A DNA stretch of 64,000 nucleotides. It comes from Capronia americana. Lineage: Eukaryota; Ascomycota; Eurotiomycetes; Chaetothyriales; Herpotrichiellaceae. Of the stretch, positions 20,347-33,071 are shown piece after piece. Position 1 is the first letter of the stretch. Each line of letters opens with the position of its first letter. Under the pieces are notes generated by a model. The model was not told the origin of the DNA, did no database searches, and saw only the letters and a program-made list of their open reading frames with translations. The DNA lies in assembly GCA_016110215.1 (NCBI GenBank), contig JADWQD010000002.1, positions 1,364,001 to 1,428,000 of the forward strand, read 5' to 3'. A program made the translations under genes and the position numbers.

Positions 20347-22058
20347 ATGGCGGACACATACGAGATGAAGAGCGGGAGCAAGATGGCTTCGGAGATGCAC
20401 CACTCAAGATCCTCCTCGTCAGATCAGCATGGTGAAAAATCGGTCAATCGAGACGAATTGGAAATGGCCAGGCTGGGAAAGCGCCAGGAGCTGAGGGTAC
20501 GCGGACCATGATGCCACGATCGACATAGTGAAAGCATGCGACTGACTTATAACAGCGTAACTTCGGCTTCATGAGCATGCTCGGCTTTTCTTGCACACTG
20601 ATGATCACCTGGGAAGGTCTGTTGACCGTCTTCGTGTACGGGTTGACGGATGGAGGACCAGCCGGGCTTGTGTATGGGTACTTGTTCTGCTGGCTCGGCT
20701 ACTTTACGGTCGTTGCTTCGCTTGCTGAGATGGTTTCCATGTGAGTGCTAGGAGAGGACGACAGCCACATCCCTAGTATTAACCATGACAGGGCACCTAC
20801 CGCCGGAGGTCAATACCACTGGACCTTCTTGTTCGCGCCGAAATCTTGCCGCAACTTCCTCTCCTTCATCACCGGCTGGCAGTCTGTACTCTCGTGGCAG
20901 GCTTGTTTGGCTTCAGCAGCATATCTCGGAGGTACGATCATTCAGGGTCTTCTTGTTCTTAACTATCCCGACTACGACTTCCAAAGGTGGCACGGGACCC
21001 TCCTCCTTTATGCGGTCATCATCCTGGCACTGCTCTTCAACACATACCTCGCTAAGCAGCTCCCGAAGGTCGAAGGCGCGGTGCTTATTGTGCACATTGT
21101 CGGCTTTTTTGGCGTCTTGATCACGCTGGTGTACTTGGCGCCACATGGCGACGCGTACGATGTCTTTGTGAAATATATGGCTAACGGCGGATACGACAAT
21201 GGTACGTCCTTCTTCGTTGGGCTGATCACAACTGTCTTCGCCTTTATCGGAGCCGACGGCGCCATCCATATGAGCGAGGAGATCAAAAACGCCTCGACTG
21301 TGGTGCCTCAGGCGTTGGTCGCTTCAATCGGCCTCAATGGGGTCATGGGTTTCTCAATGCTGATTGCGATTTTGTTCTGCATCGGCAACATCGACAATGC
21401 GCTCAGTACTAGCACGGGATTTCCCTTCATCGAGATATTCAAGCAAGCCGTCCGAACGAACGGTGGCGCCACGGCCATGACCGCTGTGGTTCTCTCGCTG
21501 ATGATCTTCGCCACAATCGCCGTGTTGGCAGCAGCATCGAGAATGACATGGGCCTTTGCCCGTGACCACGGATTGCCAGGCTCTCGATTTCTCTCCCAGG
21601 TCGAGCCGCGAACGAAGCTTCCCCTGTACGCGGTTGCTCTTTCCGTCCTCATCACCATGTTGCTAGGACTCATCAACATCGGATCATCTGCAGCTTTCAA
21701 CGCCGTTGCCTCCTTGGTCATTAGCGGCTATCTTGGCTCGTATACACTACCGATGGTTCTGCTGCTGCACAAGAAGATCGTCAATCCCTCGTCTATCCAT
21801 TACGGTCCCTGGACGCTAGGCCGCAAACTGGGCATTTTTTGCAATACCTTCGGCCTGCTTTGGATCGCCATAGTCATGGTCTTCAGCTTCTTCCCATCCG
21901 TCCGGACCGGCTTGACCGTTCAGACTATGAATTGGTCGTGCCTGCTGTGGGGGGGAACGATGATTATCGGCATCGCGAGCTATTTTGGATACCTTCGGGG
22001 CAGATACAATGGCCCTATTGTTGAAACAGACATTATTGAGCAGGTGCACGGCGTCTGA
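20347..22058 (+). CDS. Amino acid/choline/GABA permease (APC superfamily), three exons
   Basis: Exons 20347-20496, 20556-20740 and 20792-22058 give 533 residues. Splicing yields QELR-RNFGFMSMLGFSCTL and then VSM-APTAGGQYHW. Both are signatures of the fungal amino acid-choline transporter (ACT) family, where helix 1 follows L-x-RNF and the TAGGQYHW motif is nearly invariant. About twelve helices follow, with SWQACLASAAYLGGTIIQG, AFIGADGAIHMSEEIKNAS and AAASRMTWAFARDHGLPGS. The hydrophilic N-terminal 50 residues are Ser- and Lys-rich, a usual site for permease ubiquitination. Substrate is likely GABA, choline or an amino acid; the sequence cannot decide. It imports across the plasma membrane. 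Confidence 0.93.
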
Positions 22059-23160
22059 TATGCAGTCGGATACAAGGAAACGATGGACTCACGCTACATG
22101 TATTCGATATCGAGCTTAGAGCAACCAGCGGACATTGTTCAGGAGAAAGGTCTTTTCAAGCCGAAAGAGGTTGCGAATGATACCATGTTGAACCGTTGTG
22201 CTGGGGAATGGATACATAGCTGTACATTTAGACGATGAACGAACTGTAGATATGGAAGCGTGCTGCTTGCGATTATTTGTTGAGACAGCCCATACTCATC
22301 GAAGTCTGACTGATTCGAAGAGAGACAGATTAGTCATTCTTGTTTTGTCTTGGCACACAAAGTTGATCGGCAAACCTGCTTTAGCCGAAGTGGAGCATGA
22401 GCCAGAGCCAGAAATAGCCTGGCTTGAAACATGATCGACGCGTTACTTCAAATTCAGTTGAACCTCACGTCGGCAACAATTTGTCGTCCGTGCCAAACGA
22501 CGCGATCTGCTGAAAAGTCCAGCAGCATTGATATTTGTGACGCGTTTGTCCTTGCCGATATGCTGCTTCGACCAGCGTCACTTGCATGGCCAGCTGTTGA
22601 TGGCGTGGTTATGTTCTCATCCTGTGCATACCACTGCTTGTTAGACTCACAAGCAACTTCGGAACGCCACCTCCTTTAATGGGCGCCACTTTCCGCGCTT
22701 CTTGAGCCTTCGTGCCCTAATTTTCCCGCGCACTCAAGACATTGAAGATGGTCTCATATGCTTTGGCAGATAAGTGTAGAGGCAGCAGGTCGGTTGACCG
22801 AATAAATTTGAATAGACATGCTCATGAATTTCCGTGGTCATTCTCGTGCGAAGGATCCATGCTGTCTCAGAAAAGTGGCGCAGAGTGGAATGATCAGCTT
22901 CTCGTCTGGGCAAATTTCGCCATTGTGGAGAGAGCAAGGCTCAGCTCACGCACAATTCAGCCCCGTGGCTGCAGTATGGCACAGCTGACTGGCTATCCCT
23001 GACCGCGGCCTGTAACTCTGGGGAAACTGGGACACTGTTGGCGCCTGCTTCACTGCTCGTTCTTCCTCAACTTCTCGAAAACCTCCTCCGTGCAGACAGA
23101 CGCGTCATCGCAATCTTTCGGTCTCTTCAATGCCCCGTGTCCGCCGGTCGGTCGAGCATA
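22059..23160. other. Intergenic; permease 3' flank and acyltransferase upstream region
   Basis: No frame with a recognisable product. It lies between two genes on the same strand, so the right part should hold the acyltransferase promoter and leader. Confidence 0.4.
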
Positions 23161-24785
23161 ATGAGCTCGACGTCCTCGAGTGGTGACTCTTCACGGTCCA
23201 GTTCAGATGAATCACACCTCGAGCTGTTGAGCGAGAAACGCGAATTCGACTACAATGAAAGTGGGACTGAAATCAGCAAATGTCTAAAGTCTCGCAGCCC
23301 TCGCCACATCTGTAACCTCGGGCTCTGCCTTTCACTTCGATATCTGGGCAGACTTTTTGGTCAACTCGTCAGCTTGCTTGTACCAAGTTTTCTGCACCGC
23401 CGCTCACAAAGTGAACCGGGCAAGAATGAGAAACTTGCCCCGACAGCCTTCCTTGATGGCATGCGCGGGCTCGCTGCCTTCGCCGTCTTCATCTGCCATC
23501 TCACGTATGGCACCTTCGATATTGTGCACGCCTGGGGCGCGGCACCGGACCCGGAAACGAAGCCACCGACCGCGTACAGAGAGTTCATCCGCTTACCTGT
23601 CGTTCGACTGCTCTACTCGGGGCCCCCCATGGTTGCCATCTTCTTCGTCATCTCAGGCTATGCCCTCAGCTACAAACCTCTGAAGCAAATGCGGTCGCGT
23701 CAGCACGACCAATTGATGACGACCATGACTTCTTCCATCTTCCGCCGGGGATTGCGACTGTTTCTCCCCTGTTTCGCTTCCACCTTCATCGTCATCTCTC
23801 TGGCTCAGCTCAACCTGTACAAACTCACCGAGGATTTCTCCAACCAAATGCGCATGGTCTTGGAATCTCACTGCTATACTCAACCGAATATGTGGCTGCA
23901 GTTTACGGATTGGCTGGTGCAGATGCTCATCTTTGTCGACGTCTTCAACTGGTCGCTGTTTGCCGGCTCGATCGAGCTGGACCGCCATTTGTGGACCATC
24001 CCAGTGGAGTTCCGCTGCAGTATGGCTCTGTTCCTGACACACATGCTTACTGCCAGGATGCCGAGCCGGCTACGAATCATGACCTTCGCGGGACTCATCA
24101 TCTGGGGTGTCTCATGGGACCGATGGGAATTGACTCCGTTCTGGGCTGGAGCTGTCATTGCGGAGCTGGACATCATCTGGACGTCGAAGACTGCGTCTGA
24201 ACTGCCGTCGACCTTGGCGGACAGCCAGCCACAGCCACCACAACGATCATGCCGGATCTTGTACTGGTCAGCGTTTCTGCTGTCGCTGTTCCTACTCTCC
24301 TTCCCCGACGTCGCCGCCAACGTCACCCCCGGGTTCGTCACCCTCGATTCTCTCATTCCCCAAAGCTTCACCGAAAAGCACCGATTCTGGCCCATCGCAG
24401 GCGCGGTCTTGATCGTCTGGTCTTCATGTCGCCTTGGCGTTTTGCGAAACAGGGCCTTTTGCTGGACGCCTGTACAGTACTTGGGCAAGATCAGTTTCCC
24501 TTTGTATGTCATGCACGGTCCTGTTATCCATACTTTGGGCTATCTGGTAAAGTTGCGCTCCTTTACTTCATTTGTGCTGCTCGTCCTAATCGAAGACAGA
24601 TACTCCCTCGCACGCCCGAACTGGAAACCCCCGAAACCATGAGACAATTCCAGTGGGACTTCGCCAAGGCAGCGGTCGTGATCATACTGGCTGTCATTTG
24701 GGTGGCGGATGTCTTTTTGCGGGCTGTCGACACACCCTGTGTGAATCTGGCTAGGAGACTGGAGAAGGCGTTCTTCAATGACTGA
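23161..24785 (+). CDS. Acyltransferase-3 family membrane protein, two exons
   Basis: Exons 23161-24546 and 24600-24785 give 523 residues. The 53-bp intron (GTAAAG...ACAG) must be removed to reach ILPRTPELETPETM and the last helix; unspliced, the frame stops at 24642. The start is the ATG at 23161; the frame is open further upstream but has no earlier ATG. After a 110-residue hydrophilic head comes FLDGMRGLAAFAVFICHLTY, the first helix with the catalytic-type histidine of acyltransferase-3 enzymes. FVISGYALSYKPL, a basic RRGLRLFLPCF loop, about ten helices in all, and YLGKISFPLYVMHGPVIH near the end complete the family pattern. Such proteins transfer acyl groups (often acetyl) to sugars, lipids or small molecules at membranes; the acceptor is unknown. 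Confidence 0.88.
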
Positions 24786-25568
24786 TCGATCGCTGCTGGT
24801 TAGGATTTACAAACCTTTAAAACACCTTCCCTCAATTTATGGGAACGCCACGAACATCGTACGCTCGGTACTACACTCACGCCTCGGCTGCCTTGATGGC
24901 GGTGGCTATGCAATCAGGCATATTCCCAGCGGCTGCATGCATCCCCCGGCGCGAGTAATGGAGGTGCGTACAAATTCGGCAAACGCTGGAGCTAGGCAAC
25001 ACACCGTAGATGAAGACGCCAGACGAAGGATGGAACTTCGACACCAGCTACGACGAGAGCCCCTCAGCACAATAGCAGTTTTGCTGGTAGGCGGTGGTGA
25101 AACTGTGCAGCCTTGGCCACTGTCACCTCCCTGGCTACCTACCCTGGGTGGAGCTTGTTCCAGGGAGACTACATTCGGCACACACGGCTCTTTTGAGGAC
25201 GTGAATCCGAGGTATTACGGCGTGGCTGATGAGGAGGGATGAGGTCAAGAAATGCATGGTCCAGCAATGGAAACCCAGGTGGGACAAAGACGGAGGAATC
25301 TGAGTGTATCGGAGGTCGGGAACCCGTGCAATTCTCGCCAACTGGATCAAATAGTATAATCAAATCCAAGGAAGGCTAGTCCGTACATTGCACATTCCGT
25401 GTACAGATTGATCAACAAAAGCGCGCACGATCTGATGAGAGCAACGTGGCTCTTCAGGTAACACACTCGCTCGCACGACTAGACCGACCGGGTGAAGCAA
25501 GCTCGATCCCATGCGGCATCGTACTGCAAGTATGTATGCATGTATACATCTTCATCCCTCCGACCCGC
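24786..25568. other. Intergenic between convergent genes
   Basis: Shared 3' region of the acyltransferase (+) and D-lactate dehydrogenase (-). Frames present are short and without signatures. Confidence 0.4.
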
Positions 25569-27628
25569 TCACTTATGCCCCGGTCTCGCCAGAGTAGACG
25601 CGGCCGTCGCTTCGGGCTGGCTCTTCGTGTTCTCCACGCCCACGGCATCGAAGATCTTGCCCGGGTTCATCAGCCAGTGCGGGTCGAGACTGCTTTTCAA
25701 CGTCTGCATCACGCCGATGGTCTCGACGCCGAGTTCGTCGACTAGGCTCTGCTTCTTGCCGAGGCCAATCCCGTGCTCGCCCGTGCATGTGCCTTCCTGT
25801 GTAATTTTGAAAAGCGCGCGTTAGCATGGGTAGAGGCATCAGTACAGTAGGAGTATCGGTATCGATGTCAGCGTCAGGATTACACAGCCAGCATCTGTGT
25901 CAGCACCCGCATCGGAATGCTCGTCGACGTTCGGGCCTGCCTGGGCTAGATTCAGATCGGGTCGGGGAGGACATACCATTTCCAGGGCCCGATCCACCAT
26001 GTTATGCACCATGCGCTCGACTTGTTCTCTCTCCAGGGGATCGTTGCGGTTGTACAGGACTGAGGTGTGGAAGTTTCCGTCGCCGATGTGTCCGAGCACG
26101 CTTGCGAAAAGACCTAGATCGTCGACTTCTTTCTTGGTTATTTCTGGGCGTCGATGTGTCAGCTTGTGGCCGCCATAGACCTCCTTCATATGCCCCCAAG
26201 TCAAGACTACTGAGTGCAGAATGGCTTACCAACAATGTCCGGCAGTCTCGATATCGGGACAGCCACGTCGGTCGACCAGACTTCGTCGCCTTCGCGCCTC
26301 AAGGAGAGCATGCTCCACAGGGAATCCTTCCGGGCTTTCCACAGATCATGGGCCTCTCGGTCGTCTTTGGCGTATATGAAGTCCCCCGCCCGGTTCGTCT
26401 TCGCGATTTGAGTGGTTAACTTGATGTTGTCCTTCACGCCGGCCGTGGTGCCGGAGAATTTGAAGAATATCGTGGGGACTTCCTTCCACGTGCGGTTCGT
26501 GCCCCCTGCGCGGTTGATGACCGACATTTGCACATCGTCCATGATTTCCATGGCCGCCACGGGCACGCCGGCCCGGATGATCTGCATGGCTGCGGCAGCG
26601 GCGTCGCGGATGGTTGGAAATGTCACGACGGCGACTTTGGTCTCCTGAGGGATGACTGCCAGCTTGAGCGTTGCTTCCGTGACGATGCCCAAAGTGCCTT
26701 CGGCGCCCACGAAGAGGCCGGTAAGATTATAGCCGGCTGACGTTTTACGTGGTCGCCGTCGGGTTTTGATGATCCGGCCGTCGGGCAGGACGACAGTCAG
26801 ATTAATGACCCAGTCTTTCATAGTGCCGTAGCGGAAGGCATTTGTGCCGCTGCAGGAGGTGCCGACCATGCCTCCGATTTTTGCGGAAGGGCCTGGGTCG
26901 ACGGGGAAGAACAGGCCAGTATGCTGCAGTTTGTCATTGAGCTCCATCCACTGTACCGACGGTTGAACAACGACATCCATATCGTCTGCGTGGATGGCTA
27001 GGATCTGGTCCATGAAGGCGAAGTCAATGCTGAACCCACCGAATGGGGCTGCAAAGTTGGCTTCGAGAGAGGAGCCGCCTGAGTAAGGGACCATGGGGAC
27101 TCTGTACTTTGAAGCGATCTTTGCAATGTGGGCGACTTCCTCTGTGCTTTTGGGATATGCCACGGCGACGGGCAGTTGGTCGATATTGATCGACGACCAT
27201 TCTGAGTAGCCATGGCCTTTGAGGTCTTCGTCATCCGTGCTGATTGCGTCCTCGCCCAGCAGCCCGCGAAGCTCTGTGATGGCCTTCTCCAGCTCGATCT
27301 TGCTCGCGTATCTCGGAGGCTTGGGTTTTCGCGGAATGAGCTCATCGGCATGACTTCCTGCGTCGTTGACGCCGACCGCATAGCCGATCGATGCCAGCGC
27401 CCCGGCAAGGAGCAAAGCTCTGCTGGTGGTCCATAGTGGCAGATTCGGCTTTGCTTGGGACTCTGCCGTTGAGGCGCGTGTCGAGTAGAACTTCTTGGTC
27501 GGCACGTTTCTTGGGGATTTCCTAGCGCCAATTCTAGACGAGCGGGCGACTGTCGAAGCACGAGTCTCTCTGCAACCTCCCTTGGCGCATGTCTTGAGGA
27601 GTCGCAAAGCCAGCGACGTCTTCTCCAT
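25569..27628 (-). CDS. D-lactate dehydrogenase (cytochrome), mitochondrial, three exons
   Basis: FAD flavoenzyme oxidising D-lactate to pyruvate and passing electrons to cytochrome c in mitochondria. Exons 27628-26230, 26143-25977 and 25796-25569 give 597 residues. The first 60 residues are basic and Ser/Arg-rich (presequence), followed by one anchor helix (SRALLLAGALASIGYAVGV), as in yeast Dld1. The FAD-binding domain shows VAYPKSTEEVAHIAKIASKY, VPYSGGSSLEAN, GGMVGTSCSGTNAFRYGTM and GLFVGAEGTLGIVTEATLKL. The C-terminal domain has FASVLGHIGDGNFHTSVLYN (metal-binding histidines 485 and 492), completed only after splicing LPDIV-EITKKEVDD, and CTGEHGIGLGKK in the last exon. All conserved features are intact. 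Confidence 0.96.
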
Positions 27629-28770
27629 TGTATCCCGATCGCGCAGTGAGCCCAGCGGTGGTGGGGAAGTGATCTCTTACTTCGGGTGGCAGAAATCCGA
27701 TGCTTTTCACGGGTATGCGATGGCGCAATTACCATCCTGCAAGCACACAATGACATGGGAGCGAGCGGAATGTCTGCCGCCTCTTGAGCCGCAAACCTGG
27801 TTGCTGACAAGCGGCTTCTGGATCACCCAGCAATCGGGCATTTCTCCCGGCGGTCATTTAACAGTTTAGCGATAAAGCCATGCCTGCAGCTTTCTAGACA
27901 TCTGTCGGGAGCCGATCGAGATAGTGCAGCGAGCTCAACGGGGACCAATATCTTGTGATTGCTCGTTTGCTCGACTACTGTACTGCGACAAATCGTGGAA
28001 GCGCCAGGCATGACTTTGCGGACAAGAAGTATATGTAAATCAGGTGGTTCCTGAGTCTATTGTCTGCACATACTGACCCATCGACTTGCAAGTGGAAATG
28101 TGACCGCTGCACGCACTCTCGCAGCCATTCACATTGACCACGACCGACCATGTCTGCCTTGACATCCACGATACTTTCTGCATTCTCCCTTCTGACTTCT
28201 ACTTCTGCCTCCCGCCTCCTGTCGTTTGACTTCAATCAAACAACGGGCAGGTGCGCCCTACATTCGCGTTGACTGTACAACGCTTCAGCTTTCGCCTTCC
28301 CCCTCTATCCGTTTGATTCTGTCAACATTCACTCTGCCGTCACTTAGACTTTCACTTCTCTTGGCTTTCATCGCGCTCCTGCTGGGTGTCTTCACTCAAG
28401 CCTCAATATTCTCCCTACAACTTCTGACTTCTTTCCTTTTTTTGGTTCCACGTTCTCTCAAAATCTTCCGATCTCACAATATCTGGTTTGGTAACCGGTA
28501 ATTATTCCTGCCTTGGCTCCGGGTGGATCTTCGCTTCCGACAGTCTGGCTCTCCCCCACAATCCTTGTCCCTGTCACACTGTCCAGGGGGCCAAACTTAA
28601 TCGTCAAGGGCCTTTTAGTGCCATTTCTCCCATCATCCACCATTCCTAAGACTCGGCACCCAAAGGCCCAGGAGATCCTCCCCCGGTTCTTGCAAGCGTC
28701 GTTGTGAGCCGAGCTTGTTTGCTCTCAAGGGCATGGCCATTTGCAGCTACTTTCCGATCAAATCGAAGTG
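27629..28770. other. Divergent upstream region of D-lactate dehydrogenase and RdRP
   Basis: 1.14 kb between two divergent starts. The RdRP side, from about 28180 to 28460, is strongly pyrimidine-rich (CTTCTGACTTC... repeated loosely), typical of fungal leaders near the transcription start. A 40-codon upstream frame is listed separately. Confidence 0.5.
28150..28272 (+). CDS. Possible upstream ORF in the RdRP leader (40 codons)
   Basis: ATG at 28150 to TGA 28270-28272 encodes a Ser/Thr/Leu-rich 40-residue peptide. It would act as a translation-damping uORF if transcription of the RdRP begins upstream of it. The start site of the messenger is unknown, so this is a suggestion only. Confidence 0.2.
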   Translation: MSALTSTILSAFSLLTSTSASRLLSFDFNQTTGRCALHSR

Positions 28771-31700
28771 ATGGATCCAGCATACCAAACCCGACGGAAT
28801 GAAGAATGGAGGACATGGCCTTCTGTCAAAGCTTACATCTCAAACCTGCCCAGAGGGGTCACCACGTATGATATTCACAAGAACTTCAGTCGTTTTGGGA
28901 ATGTCGAGTTCATTCGGATGGAGGAAACCCCTCAGGGTAACTTTGCGGGAACAGCGACAATCATCTTCAAGTGGGCATCAAATTCCAAGACCTATTTGCA
29001 CCACCATGTTCTAACCCTGTCTACAGGCCGCCACCGTCGGGAAGAGCACCTTGGGACGAACAGTTCATCAATAGATTCCACTTTCACAGCCGCCGCGAAG
29101 AGGGTGTGCCGGAACCCAAGATCATGGTTCGATGTGAATCCCACCCGCCGAACCGCTTCGTTGAGAGTCCTGTCCGCCGTGGCGTGAAGTATGATCCAGA
29201 AGTCACACTTTACGGGAGTACCATCGATTTCGGCTACCTGTCTCGACCTGACTGCATGGTTGTAAAGGCCACCAGACAAAACCCTCGCGCTGACGCCGTT
29301 CGACTGAGGCTGAACTTGTTCAGACTTGAGATGGAGGTCCACTTCCCCGTCGTCATCCATTCGAGGGACAGGGATATAGAACGGGCATACCGGTTCTCTG
29401 TTGCTCTTGACGAACAGTTCTGCCTGAGTGAAGTCCAGAACAATGGATCCACTGCGTTAATCATCCATCTGAATAATACGCCCTGGTACTCCCGACAATT
29501 GAAGGAGGCAATGAGGTTGAGTCACGATGACAACTCGACCCGGTGGAATTCCGACGACACATGGTCGCGCCAGACTGACATTGTCGACGACAAGAAAACC
29601 TTTCAGGAGATCGACCGCACCCCGGTTTCGGTGCAGAAACTGCACAACAGCATCGATATTGCTCGCTGGACAACTTTCCGTGTTACGATCAAACCGGATT
29701 CTGGCGGAAGTCAGAATTCACTGGGCCAATTTTTGACTGCGCTGGCAGACTTCAACATTCGCGTGACCCGGGGTTCCTCATTCCAAGTGGTCATCGACCC
29801 GGATGGTGGTGCCCCTTTCTGGGACTTTGTTGATGGAACCAGCTCCCAGTCATGGTCAGAGGAGCTCTTGCTACCCCGTCGCCTTGACTTCGATCTGAGA
29901 TATCAGCTCGAAGTTTGTATTTCAAAACGATGGCTCAATGAATACAGCCTCACGCGCGACTTTTTGCAGCGCTTGTCGGACATGCCAGCAAAGCGTGCCA
30001 AACAAATGCTCGTCCACGTCGATTCTCATCAACAACGTGTCTACGACCCCATGGCCATCTTCACAGACTTGCGTTACACAAAGCCGGTGCTTGCTTGCGC
30101 ACTCCCCGCAAACTGTGCAGAGATCTACAGTGCAACAGTCACCGCGACAGGCGTCGTGTTTCACGCACCTTCAGTAGAGGTCACGAATCGGATTGTGCGC
30201 AAATACTCCAACGTCAGCAATCATTTCCTCAGAGTACGGTTTGAAGACGACCCTTACCGCGGACAAACGAGGCTCTGGGCAACAACAAACGGCAAGATGA
30301 AGCTGATCTTCGACAGAGTCCGCCGGACAATGAAGCACGGTATTGTCCTAGGCGATCGGCGTTATGAGTTTCTTGCCTGGGGAAACTCACAGATGAGGGA
30401 GCACGGCGCATACTTCTTTGCGGCATCTCAGCATCCCCGTATCACTGTCGATGACATCAGAAGGGATATGGGCATCTTCGATCATGAGAAGGTTGTTGCA
30501 AAGCGGGCGGCACGAATGGGCCAATGCTTTGCGACGACAAAACCCTTCAAGATCCTCAACAGAGACAGTCAGAGCAGAGACGCCGACATACCGGACATCA
30601 TGAACGGCAAATACAACTTCACAGATGGTGTGGGGAAGATATCCCGCCTGACTGCGCTTCACATCAAAAACAAACTTAGGCTCGGTGGTGAGGAGCCTCC
30701 TTCGGCATTCCAGTTCAGATTGGGCGGCTGTAAAGGAGTCCTGGCCGTTGATCCTACTCTCACCAACGCCGATGTCAAGATCCGACCGAGCCAACGGAAG
30801 TTTGATAGTGAGTCAAACGAGTTGGAGATCATCCGGGTGTCTGAATTCTGGCGGCCGTTCCTAAACCGTCAACTTATCCTTGTGCTGTCGGCGCTTGGTG
30901 TGCCGGATGAAGTATTTCTCCGAATGCAACGAACATGCATTGAAGATCTGGATGCCGCACTGAGGGATGATACCGTCGCCGTACGGGCGTTGCGGGAGAA
31001 CGTCGACCCTAATCAGATGACCCCTAGCATTGCGGCCCTGATCGAAGCTGGCTTCTCCCAGATCGACGAACCCTTCGTGGCGTCTCTAGTACGTCTTTGG
31101 AGAGCATGGACGCTGAAGTATTTGAAAGAAAAGGCCAAGATCCCAGTGTCTCATGGTGCTTTTGTTCTAGGTGTTGCTGACGAGACCGGCACGCTTCGTG
31201 GCCACATTAACGACCTCCAACCTGGGCCAAATCCCAGCCAAGAGGAGAAGGAGAGAGCTTTGCCAGAGGTTTTTATCCAATACACGGACCCGCATAACCA
31301 AATCCGCCGTATCTATGAAGGAGTCTGTATCATCGCGCGCAACCCATCTCTTCATCGCGGCGATATCCGGGTCGTCAGAGCTGTCAATTGCCCTCAGTTG
31401 CGGCATTTGTGCGATGTGCTGGTTATGCCCTCGGTCGGTGACCGAGATTTGCCCAGCATGTGTTCCGGCGGTGATCTTGATGGGGACGACTACATCGTCA
31501 TCTGGGATCCCGAATTGATCCCTGAGGAGTGGAATGCCGAGCCTTTTCATTACAACGCGCCGGAGCCTGTCAAGAAGGAAAACGTCTCGATCGACGACAT
31601 TATCAATTTTTTCTACGACTACATGCAGAACGACTATCTCGGCAGGATTGCACATGCGCACCTTGCTGCTGCTGACGACCTGCCTGATGGTGTCGACAGC

Positions 31701-33071
31701 GAACAGTGCTTGAAGCTTGTCGAGCTCCATTCGATGGCCGTTGACTATCCCAAGACCGGCATTCCCGCTGTAATGACAAGGGATCTGGAGCGAAGCCAGT
31801 GGCCTCATTTCATGGAAAAGAAGCGTGGCGTTTATCGCTCGACGAAAGTCCTAGGTCGGTTGTACGACGCGGTCGGGAAAACAAAGTTTGAGCCACACAT
31901 GTTGGGAGCTTTCGATGAACGGATCCTGATACATGCGCCTCAAGAGGAAGTGATCGAGTTCGTCCGCTCCCTCAAGGAGAGTTACGACGAGAGCATGCGG
32001 CGTATCATGGCTCAACACCAAATTGCTTCTGAGTTCGAAGTTTGGTCTACCTTTGTGCTGAACCACAGCAAAGCCTCCAAAGACTACAAATTTCATGAAG
32101 AAATTGGACAGCATGCCAAGACTCTGAAAGATCGATACTACGAGGTGTTTCAGGAAGAAGCTGGCGGACATGATCTGTCAAAGTTGCGACCGTATGCCAT
32201 AGCGGCTTACCACATCACTCATCGAGAATATCAGAAAGCCAAAAACCAGGAAGAGGGCCGGGAATCAGAAGACGAAGACGGGTCTGCTCTCTCAGCTGGA
32301 TCCTCCGGCTCTGTTTTGTCTGCTTCATCCCCTGCGACTGGCATCCCTTTCATCAGCTTCCCTTGGGTACTTCAGGAGACACTGCAACAGATTGCGAGGC
32401 ATACCGTCCTCCATGAAGAGGCTGACGCAGTGCAGGTGGACCATTCAGCTACCGATGAACAAGCGGACAAAGATGAAGATGAACTTGGTCCGGAAAAGGC
32501 TATACGCAGGTGGACGCAAAATGGAAATCATCTGCAGGATCCGTATGTGCCTGTCCTGGTCAATACCGAAGTTGGTCAGGACGAATTGATGGCCGTGCCA
32601 AACCATGAAGCGCTTGACACCGCGTCAGGATTAGGATCATCAGCGCCGGCTGCAGGGCAAGCTTCCTTGGAAAACACTGTGCCGACAAAACCGCCAATGG
32701 CCAGCGACCGTGGTTCCGAAAATCACCTTTATCCATCTGAGACTAGCTCCATTGTCTCGTCCAAAGCGCTTTCAACAGGTTCAGTCGGTGGGAGTGCGTT
32801 GTTCACAAATCCGGACGATGCCTGTCCTCCATTGCCAGTTTCAACTCGATCATACACCACGTCGACAGATGTTGCCGGTGTGTCTGGTCTGACTTCCACG
32901 GAAGATGTCCAGTCACCCATTCCGACCACATCGACCAATGCGAGCCATGCTCACTGCAAGGTCGAAGAGTCGTGGGCGCTCAAAGATCCAGGGTTGATGG
33001 CAGAAGGCGAAATTCAAGCATTGGGGCAAGTTTGTCTTGAGGAGGACGATGACGATGATTTCACTTTTTGA
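28771..33071 (+). CDS. RNA-dependent RNA polymerase (RNA-silencing type) with N-terminal RRM, two exons
   Basis: Cellular RdRP of the QDE-1/SAD-1/RDR family, 1414 residues, which makes double-stranded RNA for Dicer in RNA silencing. Exon 1 is 28771-28970 and exon 2 is 29027-33071. The 56-bp intron has CTAAC 12 bp before its CAG, and splicing gives FK-PPPSGRAPWDEQF. Residues 16-67 look like an RNA-recognition motif: RNP2 KAYISNLP at 20-27 and an RNP1-like GNFAGTATIIF before the intron. The catalytic half contains TDGVGKIS at 599-606 and the two-metal signature DLDGD at 883-887 (CSGGDLDGDDYIVIWDPEL), both intact. Helical C-terminal parts follow. The last 230 residues are low-complexity Ser/Thr/Glu and end in an acidic run before FTF. 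Which paralogue class it belongs to (quelling-like or meiotic-silencing-like) needs a tree. Confidence 0.95.

Noticed and set aside
23880..24512. 210-codon minus-strand frame over the acyltransferase
   Set aside because: Antisense to a well-supported membrane protein; no signature.
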